Positions 1 through 7,193 of a stretch of DNA of 64,000 nucleotides are shown piece after piece. Made by a program: the position numbers and the translations under genes. A model generated the notes under the pieces. The model was not told the DNA's origin, made no database searches, and saw only the letters and a list, made by a program, of their open reading frames with translations. The stretch is taken from assembly GCA_963841075.1 (NCBI GenBank), contig CAWJBA010000021.1, positions 124,001 through 188,000 of the forward strand. The letters run 5' to 3'. Source of the stretch: JAIQFF01 sp963841075 (GTDB lineage Bacteria; Acidobacteriota; Terriglobia; Terriglobales; Acidobacteriaceae). Position 1 is the stretch's first letter. Every line of letters begins with the position of its first letter.

Positions 1-852
1 TGCAACCGAAGGAAATCGTCAGATAGCTCTTGCCTTCGCGGACGTAGTGCGGCAGCAGGTACACCAGCAGCTCAGAAATTCGCTGGATAAACTCCCGGCT
101 CTGCGGGAACGACCGGATATATTTGGCGACTTTCGGATCGAGCCCGGTAAGCGGTCGAAACTCGGGCACGAAGTGCGGGTTGGGCAGGAAGCGAACATCG
201 AAAAGCAGGTCGGCGTCGTCGGGCACTCCATGCTTGAATCCGAAACTCACGCAGGAAACCAGGATGTTCTTGCCCGACTCCCGCTTGTGAAAGCGCTCCG
301 TGATATACGCGCGAAGTTCATGGACATTGAACCTGGAAGTATCGATGACCAGGTCCGCCATCGCTCGTATGTACCTGAGATGTCTGCGCTCGGTTGCCAG
401 CGACGACTTGACCGGCGCATTTGTGCCCAGCGGATGCGGCCGCCGGGTCTCGCTGAACCGGCGCAGCAGGATGGATTCCGCGGCTTCGAGGAAAATCACT
501 TTGGTCGGCAGCATCCGCTTGACCGAGTTCACGATCGCCGGAAGCCCTTCCAGTTGCGTGCCTTCTCGAACATCCACGACCAGGGCGGTACGGTTGATCT
601 CGGAAGACTGCCCGACCAGCTCCGCGAAACGCGGAATCAGTTCGACCGGCAGGTTGTCCACGCAGTAGTAGCCCAGGTCCTCGAACGCCTTGAGTACGGA
701 TGCCTTACCCGATCCGCTCATGCCGGTGATGATGACGAGTTCACCCGGCGGGCCGGCTGCGCCTGCCCGGACATTTTTCCGGGCAGCGTCTTTTTTCCGG
801 CAGCCCTTTTCGATCCGATCTTTAACTTTTTCTTAGGCTTGGGACGGGCCAT
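1..852 (-). CDS. rapZ: RapZ-family nucleotide-binding protein, 3' truncated by window edge, one frame break
   Basis: The minus strand encodes a P-loop ATP/GTP-binding protein of the RapZ/YvcJ family. In E. coli RapZ is the adapter that directs RNase E to the sRNA GlmZ; the role here is inferred. Visible are VIITGMSGSGKASVLKAF (Walker A, about 710-770), the family segment DLGYYCVDNLPVELIPRF and the C-terminal SCVSFGFKHGVP motif near 230. The end lies beyond base 1. An ATG at 852 opens a Lys/Arg-rich leader (MARPKPKKKL), but this frame stops just past the P-loop start, while the RapZ frame has a TAA at 833-835 and no good start. A one-base indel between about 755 and 830 would join them. Family call is firm, start less so. 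Confidence 0.85.
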
Positions 853-947
853 CTGGTGCGATGTTAGCAGGCACGGTGCGGGCTCGCCAGTTGCATCCCG
901 GTTGCCGGTGGCGACGTGACCTGTCTCTTTTAATCCAGTAGAGGCAA

Positions 948-973
948 TAAAAAAAGGGGCACCGATGTGCCCC
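948..973 (-). terminator. Rho-independent terminator for the small secreted protein gene
   Basis: Read on the minus strand there is a perfect 7-bp stem GGGGCAC / GTGCCCC (956-962 with 967-973) with a 4-base loop, followed by eight T residues (A-tract 948-955 on plus). It lies about 50 bases past the stop at 1022 of the minus-strand gene and upstream of rapZ, so it separates the two transcription units. Confidence 0.85.
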
Positions 974-1021
974 TCCTTTATGCAGCCCTGCGTCAGCGGT
1001 GCCTTCCCCCGAAGGGCGCCT

Positions 1022-1438
1022 CTAACGCAGCGTCGCGACTACAACAACATTCTGGGCCGGCTCGGTCCGGGCAACTTCGCTTTCCAGGCCGCCGACCGGC
1101 AGTTCACGCCCGCGGTCATTTCCCTGCGTCCAGATCTGAGCCAGGAAATACTGGGCGCCATAGCGGTGGAAAATCAGCTTCGTCGTCTTCTGTGCTTGCG
1201 CTGATTCGCACGCGTTCGGCATGAAGGTGCTTACGATCTGGCCGTCCGAGCCGTTGATGGCCATCGCGGTTCCGGTTAAGCCAAGATTCTGGATCTTGTA
1301 TTGCCCTGCAGGAAGTTCGGTTTTGTTTACGATGAAGTTGAAAGGAACGTTCGCCTTCACCACACCGGTCTGGGCATAGGCAGATGCGGTGGCCAGCAGC
1401 AGTCCCAGGCCGATAAGAGCAAACATTTGACTTTTCAT
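1022..1438 (-). CDS. Small secreted acidobacterial protein (138 aa), unknown function
   Basis: The start at 1438 was chosen over a longer frame because AGGAG sits five bases upstream and a clear signal peptide follows directly (MKSQMFALIGLGLLLATASAYAQ, cleavage after AYA). The mature part begins VKANVPFNFIVNKTELPAGQYKI, a pattern I associate with a family of small secreted beta-rich proteins common in Acidobacteriota. One cysteine lies near residue 87. No catalytic motif is visible. It is monocistronic: its own terminator follows and more than 300 bases without genes lie upstream. Location is presumably periplasm or outer surface. Confidence 0.8.
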   Translation of the reverse strand: MKSQMFALIGLGLLLATASAYAQTGVVKANVPFNFIVNKTELPAGQYKIQNLGLTGTAMAINGSDGQIVSTFMPNACESAQAQKTTKLIFHRYGAQYFLAQIWTQGNDRGRELPVGGLESEVARTEPAQNVVVVATLR

Positions 1439-1768
1439 AAAAACTCCTCGCATTCGAAACTGACCGTTCGCCATGCCTTTGAAGGACCTGACGCCATGGC
1501 TAGTTGCAGGTGGCATGCCAGAGTTGGAATGAGCGCGGAGCCAAATCGCCAATGCTCCCAACTGATTGATCGCCATGAAGTTGTCACTGGATGATCTGAC
1601 CGGCCCGCGATTAAGGCTGGCCCAAAACCTCGCTCTCGCTAACCCAAGTGTTAGGACGAGCCAGCCGCATGGGTTAATTTGTCGCGGCTCCGTCGGACCC
1701 GGTATCGTACCGTCCGGAAGTAAGGGCGCGTGTACACGGCAGCCCTATATGTGCTAAACAGCGAGGTA
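1439..1768. other. Intergenic region between divergent genes, no gene seen
   Basis: These 330 bases separate the minus-strand secreted protein from the plus-strand sigma54 activator, so they should carry both promoters. Open frames here lack ribosome sites and plausible composition. I see no convincing operator or hairpin. Confidence 0.5.
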
Positions 1769-3728
1769 TGGTGCCGGAGAGAAATCCCAGGCTGGTCGGT
1801 ATCGGTGGCCCATTGAAAGGCACGTCCTTCGCCTTGCCGGATGGCGAAGTCTCCATTGGCCGCGACTCGTCGAACCATCTCTGGGCGCCCGATCCCGCGC
1901 ATGTCGCGCCGGCACTGCTCGTTGGTCGCCAGTGAGCAGGAGGTTTCCATCCGCGACCTGGGAAGCCGCAACGGCACATTAGTTAACGGCGTCCCTGTCG
2001 AGCAGCAGCAGATTCGGCATGGAGACCAGATCTACATCGGCGATTCGGTGCTGCTTCTCCTCCTCAAGGAAGACGGAGAGCCCTCCGACAGAAACCCGGT
2101 CGAGTTCCAGGACACTGCGGCGTTTGAGGGTTCTCCCCTTTTGCTGCGGGCGGAAGACTCGCTCTACCTGCAACCTGACCTGCACCTTGAAGACTATCGG
2201 CGCGAGTTCGCCTCCCTCGGCCCGCCGCGCCCGTGACCTCAATTCCCTGCTGAAGATCGCGACCGGGATTGGCGGCATTCGCGACCAGGACTCGCTGCAA
2301 TGGCAGCTTCTGGGTTTCATATTCGACGTGGTTCCCGCCGAGCGTGGCGCTGTTCTGCTCTGCGACAACCCGGAGGAGTTCACTTCCACCGCCGCCTGGG
2401 ACCGGGTGCGCGGGCCCGGCCATCCCGTTCGAGTCAGCCGCACCGTGGTACAGCGTGCTTTGACCGACCGCGTCGGCCTGGTAGTAAGCGACGTTCTGGG
2501 AGACGAGAGCCCTCCGCCAGGTCAAAACTCTGTCGACTTGAAAGTAAGGTCCCTGCTGTGCGTTCCCCTGGTGGCGGGCAGCCGGGTTCTGGGCGCAATC
2601 TATCTGGACACCACCAATCCAAGGCGAGGACTTCGATGAAGACCACTTGCAGGTCATGACCGCGGTCGCCGGCATCGCCAGCCTGGCCTTTGACAATGTC
2701 CGTCGCTGGGAAGAGCTGCGGCAGGAGAACCAGGAGCTGCGCGCTGAAATCGCGATCGAACACAATATGGTCGGAAGCAGTCCCGCCATGCGCAAAGTGT
2801 TCGATTTCATCCGCCGGGTTGCGCCCACCGACTCCACCGTCCTCATCCAGGGCGAGAGCGGGACAGGGAAAGAGCTGGTCGCCCACGCCCTCCATCGCAA
2901 CAGCTCCCGCGCGGAGCGTCCGTTTGTGGCCATCAACTGCGCCGCCATCGCCGAAACCCTGCTGGAAAGCGAACTGTTTGGCCATGAAAAGGGCGCCTTC
3001 ACCGGCGCGGCCGCGCTGAAGAAAGGCAAGGTGGAAGTGGCCGAAGGCGGAACTCTGTTCCTGGACGAGATCGGTGAACTGCCCCCGGCCTGCAGGCCAA
3101 GCTGTTGCGCGTCCTGCAGGAACATGAATTCGAGCGCGTGGGCGGCACCAGGCCCATCAAGCTGAATATCCGCCTGATCGCCGCCACCAACCGAATCCTG
3201 CCCGAAGCGGTCAAGGCCGGTACTTTCCGCAACGACCTGTATTACCGCCTGAACGTGGTCGCTCTCAACTTGCCGGCCTTGCGAGAGCGGCGTGAGGACA
3301 TCTCAGTTCTGGCCGACCATTTTGCCGCCAAGGCCAGCCGCAAGTGTGGGGCCCGAGGCAAGCAGGTTTCGCCCGAAGCACTGGCCTGCCTGATGCACTA
3401 CGATTGGCCCGGCAACGTTCGCGAATTGGAGAACGCCCTGGAGCGGGCTATTGTGCTGGGCTCCACAGATTCCATTCTTCCGGACGACTTGCCCGAGGCC
3501 GTCCTGGAAGCCGGTTCTGCGGCAACGGCATCGACCGACAAATACCACGGCAGTATCAAAGAGACCAAGAAACAAATCATTCTGCAGGCCCTGCGCCAGG
3601 CCAATGGCAATTACACAGAAGCCGCAAAGGCCCTGGGGATGCACCCCAACTCCCTGCTGCGCCTGATTCGTAATCTTGATTTGAAAGCGGTGAAAGCAGG
3701 AATGCAGGAGCCGGGCGCGGAGGCCTAA
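1769..3728 (+). CDS. FHA-GAF-AAA+ sigma54-dependent transcriptional activator (four frame breaks)
   Basis: Read across frames this is one protein of about 650 residues. The N-terminal FHA domain shows SIGRDSSNHLWAPD, MSRRHC and DLGSRNGTLVNG, the phosphothreonine-binding signature. A GAF-like sensor follows (about 2230-2690). The AAA+ domain has GESGTGKELVA (Walker A, about 2850), GAFTGA (sigma54 contact, about 2995), FLDEIGELP (Walker B) and NDLYYRLNV. A Fis-type helix-turn-helix ends it (NYTEAAKALGMHPNSLLRLI). It should activate RpoN promoters in response to Ser/Thr phosphorylation and a GAF ligand; the target is unknown. Frame breaks lie near 1900, 2215, 2630 and 3090; each restores conserved motifs when bridged, so sequence errors are likelier than decay. 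Confidence 0.85.
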
Positions 3729-3926
3729 AATCCTGAACGGCGCACTCAACAGCCGTGCCGGAAGCATCACTGCGGCCCAAACCAGCGCCAGCGCGCCGTT
3801 GACCGCGATCCCGACCAGGCGGAAGGGCAACAGCGCTATCCACACAAACGGGTAGAGCACCAGGGCCAACAATGCCAGCGGCCAGCACACCACAAACAGA
3901 ATGCACCAGAGAAGGAAACCTAGCAT
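3303..3926 (-). CDS. Small membrane protein; only the first ~70 residues are credible
   Basis: The ATG at 3926 has GGAGG seven bases upstream. The first 65 residues are almost continuous hydrophobic helix (MLGFLLWCILFVVCWPLALL, then FVWIALLPFRLVGIAVNG and a third segment before PARLL), matching short acidobacterial inner-membrane proteins of 60-80 aa. The frame then continues antisense to the helix-turn-helix and AAA+ part of the activator gene, where composition becomes implausible. A TAG in the next frame lies close to 3726, so a one-base error may hide the true stop. Function is unknown. Confidence 0.5.
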   Translation of the reverse strand: MLGFLLWCILFVVCWPLALLALVLYPFVWIALLPFRLVGIAVNGALALVWAAVMLPARLLSAPFRILGLRARLLHSCFHRFQIKITNQAQQGVGVHPQGLCGFCVIAIGLAQGLQNDLFLGLFDTAVVFVGRCRCRRTGFQDGLGQVVRKNGICGAQHNSPLQGVLQFANVAGPIVVHQAGQCFGRNLLASGPTLAAGLGGKMVGQN

Positions 3927-4096
3927 GCTGCGCCTCCAAAGAATCGTTCCCACCTTAAGATACGACAAGCAGAACTGAAAAGTTCCGCGTTGCAGAAAAC
4001 TGAGAACTGACAACTTAAAACTGACCGCTGGTTTTCCCTAACACGTTCGCCCTCAAAGTTCGCCGAAGCCGCCGCCAGCCGCGCGGATGTAAGCCT

Positions 4097-5149
4097 TCAA
4101 CCCGCCACAGCTGATTCGCCCGCCAGTCTTTTCAGCGACTCGCCGTAAGGCGCCCGCGCAATCCCACGCTCGGTAACGATCGCCGTAACATATTTTGCCG
4201 GCGTGACATCGAACGCCGGATTCTCCACCTCTACACCATCCGGCACCATTTGCCGGCCGGCGATGTGCGTGACCTCTTTGCCATCGCGCTGCTCGATGGG
4301 AATCCCGCTGCCGTCCGGCGTTTCAAAATCCACAGTAGACAACGGGGCCGCCACATAAAAAGGGATGCCGTGCTCTTTCGCCAGCACCGCCACCGAGTAA
4401 GTTCCAATCTTATTGGCCACGTCGCCATTTGCCGCGATGCGGTCGGCGCCCACCACGATAGCGTTAATCTTGCCCTGGTTCATCATGGCGCCGGCCATGT
4501 TGTCGGAAATCACGGTGGTGGGAATGCCATCTTTCATCAGCTCCCACGCTGTCAATCGCGACCCTTGAAGGAAGGGACGGGTCTCATCGGCAAAAACATG
4601 GATTTTCTTCCCCTGTTCGACGGCGGCGCGGATCACTCCTAAAGCCGTGCCATATCCACAGGTCGCGAGGGCCCCGGCGTTACAGTGCGTGAGCACGCCT
4701 CCGCTGGCGGGCATCAAAGTGGCGCCGTGCCTGCCCATGGCCTGGTTGGCGGCGATGTCCTCGGCGTGCATGCGTTGGGCTTCTTCGACCATTGCCTGCT
4801 TGATCTGTGCCAGCGGCCGCACCCGCAACATTTCAAACTTGTCGCGCATCCGCCGGATCGCCCAGAAAAGATTTACCGCGGTGGGCCGCGTCTTTCCAAT
4901 CACGTCGCAGATCTGATCGAACTCCTGCTTCAGATCGCCGCCGTTTTCCGCTTTGGAATTTTTCACGCCCAGAGCGATGCCCATGGCCGCAGCCACTCCG
5001 ATGGCCGGCGCGCCCCGTACCACCATGTTGCGAATGACGTCGGCAACCTGGGTGTAGGTCCTGCAGGTCACGTAAGTCTCTTCCGTCGGCAGCTTCGTCT
5101 GGTCGATAAAGCGCACGCCGGATTCGGTCCATTCCAGAGTTTGAATCAT
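4097..5149 (-). CDS. mtnA: S-methyl-5-thioribose-1-phosphate isomerase
   Basis: The product is 350 aa, normal for MtnA, which converts methylthioribose-1-phosphate to methylthioribulose-1-phosphate in methionine salvage in the cytoplasm. Family hallmarks are VVRGAPAIGVAAAMG (substrate phosphate region), GGVLTHCNAGALATCGYGTALG with the catalytic Cys, and IVVGADRIAANGDVANKIGT with the catalytic Asp. It is the last of a minus-strand series uvrA, CPBP, pyrE, mtnA. No other salvage genes adjoin it. Start ATG at 5149 begins the conserved MIQTLEW. Confidence 0.95.
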   Translation of the reverse strand: MIQTLEWTESGVRFIDQTKLPTEETYVTCRTYTQVADVIRNMVVRGAPAIGVAAAMGIALGVKNSKAENGGDLKQEFDQICDVIGKTRPTAVNLFWAIRRMRDKFEMLRVRPLAQIKQAMVEEAQRMHAEDIAANQAMGRHGATLMPASGGVLTHCNAGALATCGYGTALGVIRAAVEQGKKIHVFADETRPFLQGSRLTAWELMKDGIPTTVISDNMAGAMMNQGKINAIVVGADRIAANGDVANKIGTYSVAVLAKEHGIPFYVAAPLSTVDFETPDGSGIPIEQRDGKEVTHIAGRQMVPDGVEVENPAFDVTPAKYVTAIVTERGIARAPYGESLKRLAGESAVAG

Positions 5150-5153
5150 AGGG

Positions 5154-5241
5154 CAGTCGTCAGTCTTCGGTCGTCAGTCGTCAGCAACCCAGTCGTCCGC
5201 TTAGGCCTGGCTGACGACTGAAGACCGACGACTGACGACTG
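5154..5241. repeat. Long inverted repeat built from GTCGTCAG words
   Basis: Two 31-base arms (5154-5184 and 5211-5241) are reverse complements with two mismatches, separated by 26 bases. Each arm is itself made of repeated CAGTCGTC / TCAGTC words. It fills nearly all the space between pyrE and mtnA and would form a strong hairpin in their shared transcript, possibly an attenuator or mRNA stabiliser. There is no T-run as in a classical terminator. Confidence 0.8.
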
Positions 5242-5245
5242 TTTT

Positions 5246-5914
5246 TCAGATTTTATGCGCTTCACAACGGATTCGCGGCTTATGCACCACCGCCGGCTTT
5301 CCGCACATTTCGCAGCCCGAGCCTGCCGCCGGCATCCCCGGAGAAGTCTCATCGTTCTGCCGCAGATGCTCTCGCCGCACATCGCCGGCGGTAAACACGG
5401 AAACAAACGGGGCCGGCGCGGCTGCTTTCTCCACGTTCGGACGCCCTCCAGCTTCCTCGCGCTCCACCAGGCACAACACGCCCACGACCTCAAAACCGAA
5501 TTCCCGCGCGGCTTCAATTGCCTGAATCGTCGAAGACCCGGTGGTGCAGACGTCGTCCACAATCACCACCCGCGCGCCCTTTTCCTGAAAGCCTTCAATA
5601 CGGCGCCCGGTACCGTGCTGCTTCTCGGCTTTACGCACCAGAAATCCGTCCACCTCGCCGCTGGCCACAGAAACGGCGACAACAATCGGATCCGCGCCCA
5701 TGGTCAGGCCGCCGATCGCCTTGGCCTTCCATAACCGGTGCTTAATCTCGTCGAGGACGACCTGCCCGGTCAAACGCGCGCCTTTGGCCGAGAGAGTGGT
5801 AGTCCGGCAATCGATGTAGTAGTCGCTCGTCCCTCCCGACGAGAGCTTGAACTGCCCTAACCGGAACGACTTGAAAGCCAGTAATCGCAGCAGATCCTGA
5901 CGCGCGGAAGCCAT
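5246..5914 (-). CDS. pyrE: Orotate phosphoribosyltransferase with C-terminal Cys/His knuckle
   Basis: A 222-aa cytoplasmic enzyme making OMP from orotate and PRPP. The PRPP-binding signature VVIVDDVCTTGSST is intact, and the N-terminal SGGTSDYYIDCR and ADPIVVAVS segments fit PyrE. The last 22 residues add C201-x2-C204 and C217-x2-H220, which looks like a zinc knuckle not required for the core fold. The stop lies four bases before the inverted repeat preceding mtnA, and the CPBP gene lies 71 bases upstream, consistent with co-transcription. Confidence 0.93.
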   Translation of the reverse strand: MASARQDLLRLLAFKSFRLGQFKLSSGGTSDYYIDCRTTTLSAKGARLTGQVVLDEIKHRLWKAKAIGGLTMGADPIVVAVSVASGEVDGFLVRKAEKQHGTGRRIEGFQEKGARVVIVDDVCTTGSSTIQAIEAAREFGFEVVGVLCLVEREEAGGRPNVEKAAAPAPFVSVFTAGDVRREHLRQNDETSPGMPAAGSGCEMCGKPAVVHKPRIRCEAHKI

Positions 5915-5985
5915 AAAAATCTACGATATCACGCTCGCTCGAGGACGGATCCCAGAGTAGGGATTTGCAAACTGACCATTCTCCG

Positions 5986-7176
5986 CTACTGCGTCATGCG
6001 CTCCAGATGCCGAAAGTGGTCGGTCCCGACATAGAGCACGCCAAAGAGCATCAGGTTGTAACCGACGTGAATGAGAAGTCCGGGCGTGACGGATCGAGTC
6101 ACCACTCTCGTGATGGTCAGCACCAGGCCCACCACGAACAGGACCAGCAGTGGTCCCCAGGCCTGTCCCAGTTGTTCGCTGTGCACCATGGCAAACGCGA
6201 AGCTGGTCGCCAGCACTGCCAGGATCCTGCCCCACCTTCCGGCGACAGAAAATTCCAGGGCAGGCGCGATGCTGAACAATCCCAGCAGGCAAGCCGAAAT
6301 TAAAAGAGCCACGGTTACGATTCCAAACGCATGATGAGAAATTGCTCCGGACGCCAGCCCCCAGGCCACCGTCGTGGAGGCTGGCAGCAACACCATCGCC
6401 GGCGGTTTCTCTCCCGACTTCAAACTTCGCAGCACCACGAGCACGCCAATCGCGAGAAAAGCTGCAACCGCCAGCAGCAGCGACCACGGCCGGGGAAGCC
6501 CGTGTTCGACGTATCCCCAGCCGGCCATGATCAGAATCCATATGCAACCGCGCCGAACCTGCCACGGCGTCATGAACAGCGTTTGCAGCCACCGGTCCAG
6601 CACGGGATACAAGAATCCGCGGAAAAGCATCTCCTCAGCCAGGGGAGCGATGGCCACTCCAAAAATCATCATCAGATACGCGCCCTGCCGGTTTTGAAAA
6701 AACTGGTCCATGGGCAGTGATTTCGGAATCGGCAACAATCGCGAAAGCTCTCCCAATCCCACGGCCAGCAGCGCTCCTCCCGACATGAAGCCCAGCCAGC
6801 CCAGGTTCGCCGGCCATCGCCATCCAACTGTCCGCCAGAAAGGACGCTGGCTATGACGCACCACCCGATACATGGCGATCAGCATGGCTACGTAGGCCAA
6901 CGTCATGCTCGGGACAATCACCTGCGGCCCGGGATTTTTGCCCAACTCGGCGGCCGACATGCCGTGGGTGAGCGAGCTATGCAAGACAATGAAAAAAAAT
7001 ATCGAGGTGAACAGGAACAGCGACGCCACCAGGACCAGCGCCACGATCAGAAGATCAAACCCGCTCCATGGCGGATTTTCAGCGCCCGGATTGATTACGG
7101 CCACCGGGGCGGCCGGCGCCGATTGCAGCGGCGGCTCGATCTGTATTTCGGGAAGAGGATGGTCGGATGAAGACAC
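5986..7176 (-). CDS. CPBP (Abi/Rce1-like) intramembrane metalloprotease
   Basis: A 396-aa polytopic membrane protein. A proline-rich cytoplasmic N-terminus (1-38) precedes about eight hydrophobic segments. The CPBP motifs are present: EE181-182xxFRG in APLAEEMLFRGFLYP, then FAFAMVHSEQL and a late HVGYN. These Glu and His residues form the glutamate-type intramembrane protease centre known from Rce1. The substrate is unknown; bacterial homologues are often of unknown role or linked to bacteriocin self-immunity. The start is 17 bases after the uvrA stop, so the two are probably one transcript. Confidence 0.88.
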   Translation of the reverse strand: MSSSDHPLPEIQIEPPLQSAPAAPVAVINPGAENPPWSGFDLLIVALVLVASLFLFTSIFFFIVLHSSLTHGMSAAELGKNPGPQVIVPSMTLAYVAMLIAMYRVVRHSQRPFWRTVGWRWPANLGWLGFMSGGALLAVGLGELSRLLPIPKSLPMDQFFQNRQGAYLMMIFGVAIAPLAEEMLFRGFLYPVLDRWLQTLFMTPWQVRRGCIWILIMAGWGYVEHGLPRPWSLLLAVAAFLAIGVLVVLRSLKSGEKPPAMVLLPASTTVAWGLASGAISHHAFGIVTVALLISACLLGLFSIAPALEFSVAGRWGRILAVLATSFAFAMVHSEQLGQAWGPLLVLFVVGLVLTITRVVTRSVTPGLLIHVGYNLMLFGVLYVGTDHFRHLERMTQ

Positions 7177-7193
7177 GATTGGTTTCGTCTATT

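Noticed and set aside
2064..3125. 353-codon minus-strand frame opposite the sigma54 activator
   Set aside because: Open only because the real gene is GC-rich; the plus strand carries FHA, GAF and AAA+ motifs.
1769..3728. Programmed frameshifting in the sigma54 activator
   Set aside because: Four breaks of differing phase, without slippery sites common to them, and similar breaks in many other genes, fit sequencing indels better.
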